Source of the DNA: Agitococcus lubricus | GTDB lineage: Bacteria; Pseudomonadota; Gammaproteobacteria; Pseudomonadales; Moraxellaceae | Direction: 5' to 3' | NCBI RefSeq assembly: GCF_003051055.1 | Contig: NZ_QAON01000014.1 | Coordinates: 40,490 to 104,489 of the forward strand | Length of the DNA: 64,000 nt | In this document: positions 17,708-26,263 of the stretch, piece after piece | Numbering within the stretch: position 1 is the first letter of the stretch | How the letters are laid out: each line of letters begins with the position of its first letter | Made by a program: the position numbers and the translations under genes | The notes under the pieces: model-generated | Databases searched by the model: none | Told to the model about the DNA's origin: nothing | Seen by the model: the letters and a program-made list of their open reading frames with translations, nothing else

Positions 17708-18952
17708 ATGATTGACGCAATTTTACAATTCTGGCAACAACTTCAAGCCCGACCTGATTTTTGGGGTTTTATTACGATTCCTATTGTCGCTTCTGTTGTG
17801 ACATGGCTACACGTTTGGATGGCACTCAAAATGGTGTTCTATCCCATTAGTTTTTGGGGTTTTAAGCTGGGTAACCTACCGATTGGCTGGCAAGGTATTG
17901 TGCCGCGCAAAGCAGGAAAAATATCGGGTATTTTAGTAGACCAATCCTTATCAAAAATCGGTTCATTAGATGAGTTTTTTCGGGAAATGCGTCCCGATGA
18001 AATGGCAGAATTTATCAGTGAAACTTTAATGGAAAATGTAGAGGAGTTCATTGATGAAGTCATGGCCGACCGTAACCGAACCTTATGGGAAAATCTTCCT
18101 AATGCCATTAAACGTCGTGTTTATCAGCATGTGCGTAAACAAATCCCCAGTATTATGGAAAGTTTAGTCACAGAGTTGACGTTTAATGTAGAGAATTTGG
18201 TCGATATGCGGCAAATGGTTGTCTCGCAAATGGAAAATGACCGCGCGTTAATGGTCAGAATGTTTTTGCGTGTCGGACAAAAAGAGATTGATTACATTTG
18301 GCATATGAGCTTTTGGATTGGTTTGTTTTTTGGTTTTGTGCAAATGGTGATTTGGCTATTTGTGCCGTGGCATTGGACGATTGTCTTTTGGGCAGGTTTG
18401 TGGGGCTTATTGACCAACTGGATTGCTATTTGGATGGTATTTAATCCGATTGAGCCAAAGAAAGTGTTAGGCATGACATGGCATGGTGCATTTATGCGTC
18501 GCCAAGAAGAGGTGTCTGAAGTTTTCTCGCACGTCAGTACACGCGAGCTATTTACCATCAAACAAATTATGTCGGAGATGATGTTTGGCCCTAAAGCCGA
18601 TAAAACACGCAAAGTGATTAAGCGTCATATTGGTAAAATGCTAGACAGTCCTGTGGTACGTACTACCATTCAAATGACAATGGGCTGGGAGGAGTATGCC
18701 AAGCTCAAAGATACGATTATTGATAAGTCGATTCATGCGACCATGGTACCGATTTCTGACCCAGACTTAAATGAAAGTCGTGCTGCCAAGGTGAATGAAC
18801 TGTTCTTAGAACGTATGAAAAAACTTACCCCAATGGAGTTTCAAAATTTATTACGTCCTGCCTTTAGGGAGGATGAGTGGATTCTTGTGGTATTGGGTGG
18901 GGTAACAGGGGCATTGGCGGGTTGGATTCAGTTGATGTTAGGCTTTAAATAG
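17708..18952 (+). CDS. DUF445-family membrane protein
   Basis: A 414-residue inner-membrane protein of the DUF445 family, whose function is unknown. Hydrophobic helices occur at the N-terminus (about 17-45), in the middle (about 198-250, with repeated Trp: IWHMSFWIGLFFGF, VIWLFVPWHWTIVFW) and at the C-terminus (about 392-412). Between them are long helical stretches containing the paired motif GWQGIVPRKAGKISG at about 59-73 and MTWHGAFMRRQEEVSE at about 257-272. This duplication of a P/H-R-x-x-x pattern is typical of the family. Start ATG 17708 has AAGG about 9 nt upstream. It is a single-gene unit ending at the terminator at 18995. Confidence 0.85.
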   Translation: MIDAILQFWQQLQARPDFWGFITIPIVASVVTWLHVWMALKMVFYPISFWGFKLGNLPIGWQGIVPRKAGKISGILVDQSLSKIGSLDEFFREMRPDEMAEFISETLMENVEEFIDEVMADRNRTLWENLPNAIKRRVYQHVRKQIPSIMESLVTELTFNVENLVDMRQMVVSQMENDRALMVRMFLRVGQKEIDYIWHMSFWIGLFFGFVQMVIWLFVPWHWTIVFWAGLWGLLTNWIAIWMVFNPIEPKKVLGMTWHGAFMRRQEEVSEVFSHVSTRELFTIKQIMSEMMFGPKADKTRKVIKRHIGKMLDSPVVRTTIQMTMGWEEYAKLKDTIIDKSIHATMVPISDPDLNESRAAKVNELFLERMKKLTPMEFQNLLRPAFREDEWILVVLGGVTGALAGWIQLMLGFK

Positions 18953-18958
18953 TTAACT

Positions 18959-18978
18959 CCCTGAGCATAGTCGAAGGG
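18959..18978 (+). repeat. Hairpin repeat with TGAGC-AGTCGAA core
   Basis: CCC-TGAGCATAGTCGAA-GGG with complementary three- to four-base arms, seven bases after the DUF445 stop. It belongs to the same dispersed family as 19087-19111, 38341-38366, 38376-38395 and 38422-38443. Confidence 0.65.
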
Positions 18979-18994
18979 ACATTTTTTCAAGCCT

Positions 18995-19027
18995 CAAAAA
19001 AAAGCCGCGAATTTCGCGGCTTTTTTA
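18995..19027. terminator. Bidirectional terminator between the DUF445 gene and proS
   Basis: Strong GC stem AAGCCGCGA / TCGCGGCTT with A-run before and T-run after, so it can end transcription of both convergent genes. Confidence 0.88.
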
Positions 19028-19038
19028 TGCTTAGATTA

Positions 19039-19159
19039 GGACTGACGCGGTTATCGCTTATTTGTTCGCATTTCAACCGTTTTCATGGTTACTGAGCGTA
19101 GTCGAAGTAACGGTTTTATGCTCACAAAACGCGCTAATTGCGGTGCAATGCGTAAGTCC
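19039..19159. mobile_element. Small MITE-like element (GGACT...AGTCC family) abutting the proS stop codon
   Basis: A 121-bp element ending GGACTGACGC... / ...GCGTAAGTCC and flanked by TTA on both sides (19036-19038 and 19160-19162). The right TTA is the stop codon of proS, so insertion took place exactly at the end of that gene. Related copies lie at 24003-24090 and 26152-26248. This copy carries, inside it, one unit of the TGAGCG-AGTCGAA hairpin family that the others lack. There is no coding capacity. TTA (TNA) duplications recall IS5-related elements, but the parent element is not in the window. Confidence 0.65.
19087..19111 (+). repeat. Hairpin repeat nested in the MITE-like element
   Basis: GGTTAC-TGAGCGTAGTCGAA-GTAAC with complementary arms and the shared core, located in the middle of the element 19039-19159. 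Confidence 0.6.
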
Positions 19160-20881
19160 TTAGATTTTAATCTTTTCTTTTAAGAAGTTAATTAAATCGC
19201 TATAAGCAATATCTTGAGACTCACTGTCACGGCGGCCTTTGTATTCAATCGTGCCTGCATCTAAGCCTTTTTCACCCATCACTAAACGATGAGGAATACC
19301 AATCAATTCGGCATCGGCAAATTTAACACCTGGTCTTTCGTTGCGGTCATCATAGAAAACATCAAACCCTGCGGCAGTTAATTGCTCATACAATTTTTGG
19401 CTTTCTTCTTGAATACGTTGTGATTTTGCCCAGTTCATTGGCACTAAAGCAATATGGAAAGGGGCAATGGCATCTGGCCAAATAATGCCACGTTCATCGT
19501 AGTTTTGCTCAATGGCAGAAGCAACCACACGCGTCACACCAATACCATAACAACCCATAGTCACCACAAACGGTTTGCCATCTTCGCCCAACACCGTACA
19601 GTTAAGGGCTTGTGAGTATTTTTTACCAAGTTGGAAAATATGGCCGACTTCAATGCCACGTTTTAACACTAATTTGCCTTGACCATCAGGTGATGGGTCG
19701 CCAGCAACCACGTTACGGATATCGACAATGGCAGTCATTTGCGCATCACGTTCCCAGTTTAAGCCTGTTACATGTTTGCCATCCACATTTGCACCCGCAA
19801 CAAAATCAGCTAAGGCAGCAGCAGAGCGGTCAACCAACACTGGAATAGTTAAACCTTGTGGACCAATAGAGCCAACATGACAACCAACAGCCGCTAACAC
19901 GTCGGCTTCGCTAGCAAAGGTTAGGGGAGAGCCAACTTGAGCTAATTTTTCGGCTTTAATGTCATTTAATTCATGGTCGCCACGTAACACTAAAGCCACT
20001 AAACCATATTGGCCTTTGTCATCGGCTTTGCCGCGTACAATTAAGGTTTTGACGGTTTGGCTAGCATCAACCTTTAAAAACTCACACACTTCGGCAATGC
20101 TGTGGGCATTAGGAGTATCAACGCTTTGCATCACTTGGCTTGCAGCAGGGCGTTGGCTAGTGCAAATGGCCTCAGCCATTTCGATGTTGGCGGCATAGTT
20201 AGAGGTATCAGAAAAGGCAATTAAATCTTCACCGCTTTCGGCTAACACATGAAATTCATGTGAGCCATCACCACCAATTGAGCCAGTATCGGCTTGAACA
20301 GGACGGAAATCGACACCAATACGACTAAAAATACGGCAATAAGTGTCGTACATGACATCATAGGTTTCTTGTAAAGAGGCTTGATTAGCGTGGAAAGAAT
20401 AAGCGTCTTTCATAATAAATTCGCGTGAGCGCATGACGCCAAAACGTGGGCGAATTTCGTCACGGAATTTCGTTTGAATTTGATAAAAATTCACAGGTAA
20501 TTGTTTGTAGGATTGCAACTCATTACGCGCTAAATCAGTAATGACTTCTTCGTGTGTTGGGCCTAAAACAAAGTTAGCTTGGTGACGGTCTTTGAAGCGT
20601 AATAATTCTGCACCATATTGCACATAACGGCCTGATTCTTCCCACAATTCGGCAGGTTGGGTAACAGGCATTAACACTTCTAATGCGCCAGAGCGGTTCA
20701 TTTCTTCGCGGACAATACGTTCAACTTTTTGTAATACGCGTAAGCCTAAAGGCAGCCAATTATATAAACCCGTGCCAACTTTGCGAATTAAACCCGCACG
20801 TAACATCAGTTGATGGGAGATAACCACCGCATCGGCAGGCGTTTCACGAAGTGTAGCAAGCAAAAAACGACTAGCGCGCAT
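19160..20881 (-). CDS. proS: Prolyl-tRNA synthetase
   Basis: Cytosolic class II aminoacyl-tRNA synthetase charging tRNA-Pro. The 573-residue length is typical of the bacterial form with an inserted editing domain. The catalytic domain (about 1-220) shows motif 1 around 40-65 and motif 2 in [18 protein letters not shown] at about 137-154. The YbaK-like editing insertion occupies about 230-400, with motif 3 nearby in GCYGIGVTR at about 442-450. The anticodon-binding domain is C-terminal (about 470-570). The ATG at 20881 opens the frame as [15 protein letters not shown]. It is divergent from the thioesterase gene, and its stop codon borders a MITE-like element. Confidence 0.97.
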   Translation of the reverse strand: MRASRFLLATLRETPADAVVISHQLMLRAGLIRKVGTGLYNWLPLGLRVLQKVERIVREEMNRSGALEVLMPVTQPAELWEESGRYVQYGAELLRFKDRHQANFVLGPTHEEVITDLARNELQSYKQLPVNFYQIQTKFRDEIRPRFGVMRSREFIMKDAYSFHANQASLQETYDVMYDTYCRIFSRIGVDFRPVQADTGSIGGDGSHEFHVLAESGEDLIAFSDTSNYAANIEMAEAICTSQRPAASQVMQSVDTPNAHSIAEVCEFLKVDASQTVKTLIVRGKADDKGQYGLVALVLRGDHELNDIKAEKLAQVGSPLTFASEADVLAAVGCHVGSIGPQGLTIPVLVDRSAAALADFVAGANVDGKHVTGLNWERDAQMTAIVDIRNVVAGDPSPDGQGKLVLKRGIEVGHIFQLGKKYSQALNCTVLGEDGKPFVVTMGCYGIGVTRVVASAIEQNYDERGIIWPDAIAPFHIALVPMNWAKSQRIQEESQKLYEQLTAAGFDVFYDDRNERPGVKFADAELIGIPHRLVMGEKGLDAGTIEYKGRRDSESQDIAYSDLINFLKEKIKI

Positions 20882-20970
20882 AATAAATCACTATCCAAGA
20901 AAACAAAATGATGCCGATTTTAGAACAACTGCGTTAAAATTGCCGCTTATTTTTAAGTGACTATCACCGT

Positions 20971-21378
20971 ATGTTGCCCATAACGCCTGAACAAATTACG
21001 CAATGGATTCAAGAAAGTGTGGTTGCGACACAAGATGGCACTTTTCAAGTAGTCGCGGTGCGTCCTTTAGAAGTAGATTGTCTGCTACCATATCATCCAT
21101 ATCAAATCCGCGCAGGGGGTACCTTATCGGGGCCAACCATGATGACATTGGCAGATGCCGCGATGTATGCGGCGGTATTGGCGCATTATGGCAAACAGCT
21201 GTTAGCTGTCACCCAAGATTTTAGCATTCACTTTCTCAGTAAACCAACCGCCCATGATTTATTAGCCCACGCTAAAATTATTAAAGCAGGTAAGCGTTCC
21301 GTGGTATTGACAGTACACCTATATAGCCAACAACGTTTAGTTGCCCATGCAACAGGCACGTATGCCTTACCACGTTAA
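20971..21378 (+). CDS. Hotdog-fold thioesterase (PaaI/4HBT type)
   Basis: A 135-residue protein of the hotdog acyl-CoA thioesterase superfamily. The central helix GGTLSGPTMMTLADAAMYAA (about 49-68) carries the Gly-rich turn and the acidic residue usual for the PaaI/YigI subfamily. Beta strands such as VTQDFSIHFLSKP (about 83-95) and SVVLTVHLYSQQ (about 111-122) follow. It probably hydrolyses acyl- or aryl-CoA in the cytosol; the substrate is unknown. It is divergent from proS with an 89-bp gap, and the Lon-like protease gene follows after about 85 bp. Confidence 0.82.
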   Translation: MLPITPEQITQWIQESVVATQDGTFQVVAVRPLEVDCLLPYHPYQIRAGGTLSGPTMMTLADAAMYAAVLAHYGKQLLAVTQDFSIHFLSKPTAHDLLAHAKIIKAGKRSVVLTVHLYSQQRLVAHATGTYALPR

Positions 21379-21463
21379 ACCAGATATGGCACACTGTATC
21401 ACCTTAGTCGCAATACACTCATCAAGTAATCACCATTAGGGATTAACCGTGTTAGGAAAAATT

Positions 21464-23902
21464 ATGACCCCCCAAGCACTCTCGGTAGAACAATTATATA
21501 AAACGGCAATCGCAGACAACTTACCCGCATCGACCCGTCGTCTAAAACCTTTTAATGATTTTTTGGGGCAAGAACGTGCCAAAGAAGCGGTACTGATGGC
21601 ATTAGCCATGCCACATGATGGTTATAATATTTTTGCAGTTGGCGAAAATGGTCTAGGCAAACGCACGATGATTAAACGCCTGTTGGCCGAAACAGCACAA
21701 CAAGAAGAACCTGCCAGCGATTGGTGTTATGTCAATAATTTTGCTGACCCGCGCAAACCCATCGCACTGGAAATGCCCGCAGGTAAAGCCATACCATTTC
21801 AAAAAGCCATGACCAAACTATGGCGTAGTTTGAGTAATGCGGTGCAAGCAGCTTTTCAGCATGAAAGTTATATTAATCGGGTTGAAGGTCTTAAAGGGGA
21901 ATTGACCAATGCCCAACAGCAAGCACTACAAGAGTTGGCCTTGGAAGGCGAAAAACGTCAGTTAAAATTGGTCTTGCGTACACCAGGGGGGCATGGTTTT
22001 TCGCCCATTAGTGCCAATGGTGAAGTCATGAGCCTAGAAGCATTTAATGCCTTAACGCCAGAAGAACAGCAAGAGCGTAAACTGGCCATGCAAGACATGG
22101 AGCAACGGCTACAAAAGTTAGCAGACCGTTTAGGACGTATGGAAGACCAAAACCGAGACCAAGTGCAAAAACTCAATGATGAAGTCACTTTAGCGACCAT
22201 CGAACCGTATATCAAAAAAATCAAAGAGCAGTACGACCACTTAAAAGAAATAGTCGATTATTTAAGCGCCTATCAACAAGATATTGTTGAAAATGTAGAC
22301 TTAATTATAAACAGTCAGGATTTAGAGTCTGATGCGGTAGCCAGCGTCAGTATCGACAATGCCATTCCGTCGCGTTATCAAGTCAATGTGATTGTCAGCC
22401 ATCACCCCAAAAAAGGCGCGCCTGTCATTTTTGAAGACTTACCCACGCATTACAATTTGATGGGGCATGTCGAACAAGTCACTTATATGGGGACGGTCGC
22501 CACCGATTTTACCTTGATTAGGGCAGGTGCATTACACCGTGCCAATGGGGGCTATTTACTATTAGAAGCCGAGCAGGTTTTGGAGCAGCCTTACGCTTGG
22601 CAAGGCTTAAAGCGCGCCTTACGTTCACGCGCACTCAAACTTTCTTCCTTAGAGCAAATGCTGACTTTAACGGGCACGATTTCACTTGAGCCAGACCCTA
22701 TTCCTTTGGATGTCAAAATCGTCTTGTTGGGTGACCGAGAAACGTTTTATTTACTGCAACAGTATGACCCTGAGCTAGAGCAGTTATTTAAGATTCGTGC
22801 CGATTTTGCTAATACCATGAATCGTAGCCTCGAAAACGAGCAAAAATACGCCTACTTCTTGGCAGATTGTGTCGCTAAAGAAAAACTCATGCCTTTTGAC
22901 CGTAGTGCGCTCATGGCGTTAATTGAAGAAAGCGCACGTAATGCCGAAGACAAAGAAAAACTCTCTTTACATGCAGCCAGTGTCGGTGACTTACTACGCG
23001 AAGCCAATTATTGGGCAGAAAGTCAACAGCAAAAACACGTTCGCGTTGAGCATGTACGCTTGGCAATTGCGAGTCAGGAGCGTCGTCGTGGTCAATTACG
23101 TGAGTTATATTTAGAAGACATTGCCCACGGCACACAGCTTATTTTATGTACAGGTAAAGTGATTGGCCAAATTAATGGTTTGACGGTCATTCATTACGCC
23201 GATAGTGAGTTTGGTTTGCCCTCACGTATTACCGCAACCGTGCATCATCAAGGTGGCGGGGATGTCTTAGATATTGAACGCACAGTAGATTTGGGTGGCT
23301 CTTTACACGCCAAAGGCGTACTCATTTTATCCAGCTACCTAAAAGCCAAATTTGGTCGCGATAAGCCCCTACATTTTTCTGCCAGTATTGCCATGGAACA
23401 GAATTATGGTGGTGTAGAAGGTGACAGTGCAACCTTAGCAGAGTTGGCCGCGTTGGTATCTGCCATTACAGAAATTCCCATTCGTCAAGATTTAGGCATT
23501 ACAGGCTCCATGAATCAAATGGGTGAGGTACAACCGATTGGCGGAGTAAATGCCAAAATCGAAGGTTTTTTTGCCGCATGTCAGCTTAAAGGCATGACGG
23601 GGCAGCAAGGTGTGATTATTCCTGCCCAAAATATCCGTCACTTAATGTTACGTCCAGAAATTGTACAAGCAGTTGAACAAGGACAGTTTCATATTTATGC
23701 GGTTAGCCATGCCGATGAAGCCCTTGCTTTATTGTTGGATATGCCCATGGGCGAGGCAGTCAAAAAAGACAAATATCCCAAAGACAGCATTAACGGCTGT
23801 TTGTTGGCGCAATTAAAACATTGGCAACAGATAGAAAAAGGGGATAAGCCTAAGAAGAAAAAGATGAAAAAAATAAAAAAAGAATCAGTCCCAACGGCCT
23901 AA
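21464..23902 (+). CDS. Lon-like (S16) ATP-dependent protease, YcbZ/LonB type
   Basis: An 812-residue AAA+ protease of the Lon family without the classical N-terminal substrate domain. A P-loop variant GENGLGKRTMIK lies at about 59-70, and the long helical insertion at about 140-280 contains the family's coiled region. The S16 protease domain is C-terminal: the catalytic pair is Ser655 (GVEGDSATLAE) and Lys698 (GGVNAKIEG), spaced 43 residues apart as in Lon. The last 20 residues are very rich in Lys. The ATG at 21464 has AGGA seven nt upstream and is preferred over the GTG at 21449. It probably degrades misfolded or regulatory proteins in the cytosol. Confidence 0.92.
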   Translation: MTPQALSVEQLYKTAIADNLPASTRRLKPFNDFLGQERAKEAVLMALAMPHDGYNIFAVGENGLGKRTMIKRLLAETAQQEEPASDWCYVNNFADPRKPIALEMPAGKAIPFQKAMTKLWRSLSNAVQAAFQHESYINRVEGLKGELTNAQQQALQELALEGEKRQLKLVLRTPGGHGFSPISANGEVMSLEAFNALTPEEQQERKLAMQDMEQRLQKLADRLGRMEDQNRDQVQKLNDEVTLATIEPYIKKIKEQYDHLKEIVDYLSAYQQDIVENVDLIINSQDLESDAVASVSIDNAIPSRYQVNVIVSHHPKKGAPVIFEDLPTHYNLMGHVEQVTYMGTVATDFTLIRAGALHRANGGYLLLEAEQVLEQPYAWQGLKRALRSRALKLSSLEQMLTLTGTISLEPDPIPLDVKIVLLGDRETFYLLQQYDPELEQLFKIRADFANTMNRSLENEQKYAYFLADCVAKEKLMPFDRSALMALIEESARNAEDKEKLSLHAASVGDLLREANYWAESQQQKHVRVEHVRLAIASQERRRGQLRELYLEDIAHGTQLILCTGKVIGQINGLTVIHYADSEFGLPSRITATVHHQGGGDVLDIERTVDLGGSLHAKGVLILSSYLKAKFGRDKPLHFSASIAMEQNYGGVEGDSATLAELAALVSAITEIPIRQDLGITGSMNQMGEVQPIGGVNAKIEGFFAACQLKGMTGQQGVIIPAQNIRHLMLRPEIVQAVEQGQFHIYAVSHADEALALLLDMPMGEAVKKDKYPKDSINGCLLAQLKHWQQIEKGDKPKKKKMKKIKKESVPTA

Positions 23903-23955
23903 ACTAAATAAGTGGCGTGATTAGTGGCTAGGTGCTTTGCCTTTTGTTAGAATAA

Positions 23956-23986
23956 GGTGGCTCTACTATAATGAGAGCCACCGTTT
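23956..23986 (+). terminator. Terminator after the Lon-like protease gene
   Basis: Perfect nine-bp stem GGTGGCTCT / AGAGCCACC with a nine-base loop, followed by GTTT. It lies 54 bp after the stop codon. Confidence 0.6.
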
Positions 23987-24002
23987 AATAACAACATTCG
24001 AA

Positions 24003-24090
24003 GGACTTATTTAGCCGTCACTTATTTGTTCGCATATTATCCTATACTGCGGTTTTGTGCGCATAAAACGTGCTGATTGTGTGTAAGTCC
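24003..24090. mobile_element. Small MITE-like element, second copy
   Basis: An 88-bp stretch beginning GGACTTA and ending GTGTAAGTCC. Shared segments with the copy at 19039 include ACTTATTTGTTCGCAT-like and CGGTTTT...AAAACG-like blocks in the same order. The flanking triplets (GAA and TGA) do not match, so the target duplication has decayed or was never simple. It lies 43 bp upstream of the S41 protease start and could influence its expression. Confidence 0.55.
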
Positions 24091-24133
24091 TGAATTAAAA
24101 AATCTATAAATTGCCAACAGTAAGGAAATTACC

Positions 24134-25573
24134 ATGAAACATACGCTGACTGCATTAGCGATGACTCTGCCGCTATTATTGATAGGTTGTGGTGGAGATG
24201 ATGGTGAGAGTACGGCAAGTTCTAATAATGGCGGTGCAACGACAGTAAGCTGTACAGAAAACCAAGAGCTAAAGGATGGTGTGTGTGTCAATATCAATAT
24301 GTGTACCTTGGATAAACAAAAGTCATGGGTACGCACGCATCTAGACCAAGTCTATTTGTGGTACAACGAAATAGTTGATGTCCCACGTGCTAATTATGAT
24401 AAAGCGGATACTTACTTCGAAGATTTACTTGTTAGAACCAAAGATAACTTTAGTCACACTGTACCGCAGAAGGTGATTGATGACCTAGCCCAATCTGGTT
24501 TAGAAGTAGGGTTTGGTGCGACATGGGTTAATGACCCCTCTAAAGGTAATATGTTGAGAGTGGCCTTTGTCGAGGCGAATTCTCCTGCTGCTTCTCAAGG
24601 TGTTCGTCGCGGTGATTATGTGATTTCTGTCAATGGTAAATCATTAGGCCTCTCCGTCGAGGAAGGTGGTATTACAAACGAAGAGTTACATGCAGCGTTA
24701 TCACCTACAACAGTAGGTGTGCGTACGACTCTTGTCTTAGCAGATACAGAGCTTAATCAACGTACAGTTACACTCACATCGGCTCAAGTGATTCATAAGC
24801 CTGTTGCTAACACCCAAATTTTGACCACAAATGATGGGGCTAAAGTTGGCTATATATTGTTTAATGACCATATTGCAACAGCCACGGAGCAACTGATAGT
24901 AAGTATGCAACAGCTTAAGGCGGCCGCCGTTACCGATTTAGTACTAGACTTACGCTATAACGGAGGGGGATATTTATATGTAGCTGCTCAGTTAGCTAGT
25001 ATGATTGCTGGGGATGCAACCAAAAACCAGTTATTTAATATACTCAACCATAATAACAAACGCTCTCGTTTTAACTATATGTATTTTTTTGAGTCAGTAG
25101 ATGCAAATAACCAGCCTCTACCGATGTTAAATCTAAGTCGAGTCTACGTACTAATGGGGGCTGGGACTTGCTCTGCTAGTGAAGCGATTATCAATGGTTT
25201 ATCTCCTTATATTCAAGTCATTACGGTTGGGGACACAACGTGTGGCAAACCATATGGATATCAACAGGCAAATAACTGTGAAACTGCATACTTTGCAGTG
25301 AGTTTTGAAGGCGCGAATAAAAATGGTGTATCTGTTCCCACGGATGGTTTGACCCCCACTTGTGCTGTTGCGGATAATCTAGATTATGCACTAGGCTCCA
25401 CAGAAGAGCGGTTATTAGCGTCAGCATTGAATTATAGAGTAACAGGGGGATGTTCGACTGCGCCTGCTGCACGAATTGCCGCAAAAACCTTCTTCACTCA
25501 GCCAGAGGGTTCTGTGGACATGTTATACCGCCAACCTTGGCGTAATAATATGACGGTTATAGATACTGAATAA
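24134..25573 (+). CDS. S41-family (C-terminal processing) protease, lipoprotein
   Basis: A 479-residue predicted lipoprotein. The signal peptide ends in the lipobox LIGC (Cys19), followed by a Gly/Ser/Asp-rich linker. A PDZ-like domain spans about 120-215 (NSPAASQGVRRGDYVISVNG). The S41 peptidase core spans about 230-430, containing VTDLVLDLRYNGGGY, then GAGTCSASEAIINGL with the probable catalytic Ser in CSASE. Tail-specific proteases of this family cut exported proteins near the C-terminus. The many Cys residues suggest periplasmic disulfides. AAGGAAA precedes the ATG. Its stop overlaps the start of the next gene (TAATG). Confidence 0.88.
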   Translation: MKHTLTALAMTLPLLLIGCGGDDGESTASSNNGGATTVSCTENQELKDGVCVNINMCTLDKQKSWVRTHLDQVYLWYNEIVDVPRANYDKADTYFEDLLVRTKDNFSHTVPQKVIDDLAQSGLEVGFGATWVNDPSKGNMLRVAFVEANSPAASQGVRRGDYVISVNGKSLGLSVEEGGITNEELHAALSPTTVGVRTTLVLADTELNQRTVTLTSAQVIHKPVANTQILTTNDGAKVGYILFNDHIATATEQLIVSMQQLKAAAVTDLVLDLRYNGGGYLYVAAQLASMIAGDATKNQLFNILNHNNKRSRFNYMYFFESVDANNQPLPMLNLSRVYVLMGAGTCSASEAIINGLSPYIQVITVGDTTCGKPYGYQQANNCETAYFAVSFEGANKNGVSVPTDGLTPTCAVADNLDYALGSTEERLLASALNYRVTGGCSTAPAARIAAKTFFTQPEGSVDMLYRQPWRNNMTVIDTE

Positions 25574-25935
25574 TGAAGTCCGTTTATATCATATTGAGTA
25601 TAGGTCTATTAGGGTGCCAAACGCCTGTCACCCTATACAAGCCAGCATTATTAGATTTAGGCAATAACAATCACTGTTATAATGAATTGTATTCAGCTAT
25701 TGCACAAAAACTAGGTGCTCCAGTCTCTATATCTCCTACAGTCTTTCACGATAATTCCCGTTTATATTTAGAAAAACAGCGTATTAGTGCTAATCCACTG
25801 ACTGCCGATACTGCTTCTGTAGCCAAACCCTTGTTATTAGAGTTGCAAATTGCAAATCAGCAGTGTCGTCTTGTAAGTCAAATAGTAGGTTTGAATCAGG
25901 TATTGAAACATTGTTTGTGTAAAATGAACGAATAA
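25573..25935 (+). CDS. Small lipoprotein coupled to the S41 protease
   Basis: A 120-residue protein. The N-terminus VYIILSIGLLGC ends in a lipobox, so Cys15 should be lipidated. The rest shows no recognised domain; it has three further pairs of hydrophobic strands and four cysteines. Translation is coupled to the protease gene through a one-base overlap. It might be a cofactor, substrate or inhibitor of the protease, as inferred only from the overlap. Confidence 0.65.
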   Translation: MKSVYIILSIGLLGCQTPVTLYKPALLDLGNNNHCYNELYSAIAQKLGAPVSISPTVFHDNSRLYLEKQRISANPLTADTASVAKPLLLELQIANQQCRLVSQIVGLNQVLKHCLCKMNE

Positions 25936-26263
25936 ACTCTAATGCTTGTCCGCTGACTGTTGTATTGGCTATCTTCAAAAAAACACCTATTTTCTTCTGT
26001 AAAACTGCTAAGACTGAGGCCTTTCGCAAAATTTAGCGCGTTTTGAATCCACGTCAGCCTCTCTTATACATAATCATTTCCTCTTGGCTAGAGTGAGAGG
26101 ATGAGTAGGTTCAATGTCTAATTAAGTGATAACTGCATAAGTCATAAATCAAGACTTATGCATCTCACCGAAATTAGCCCGTTTTTTGAGCCTAAAATTG
26201 TTGAAATTGATTGAAGTATGAACAAATAAGCGATGGCCGCGTAAGTCCTAAAATGAGAGAGAA
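25936..26263. other. 328-bp intergenic region dominated by repeat fragments
   Basis: Contains the third MITE-like copy (26152-26248). Just before it lies a more decayed stretch (about 26010-26143) with TTAGCGCGTTTTG and an outward end TGCATAAGTC, which may be a fourth, degenerate copy in tandem. No gene is seen. Confidence 0.4.
26152..26248. mobile_element. Small MITE-like element, third copy, inverted
   Basis: A 97-bp stretch from AGACTTATGCA to GCGTAAGTCC, in the opposite orientation to the copy at 19039. Matching blocks include CACCG-AATTAGC-CGTTTT-TGAGC and GAACAAATAAGCGAT. The hairpin insertion found in the proS copy is absent. The right end lies 15 bp upstream of the cryptochrome start, so its promoter must be inside or before the element. 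Confidence 0.6.

Noticed and set aside
25790..26029. Minus-strand open frame of 79 codons opposite the small lipoprotein
   Set aside because: It overlaps a better gene with a lipobox and translational coupling, and extends into repeat DNA.
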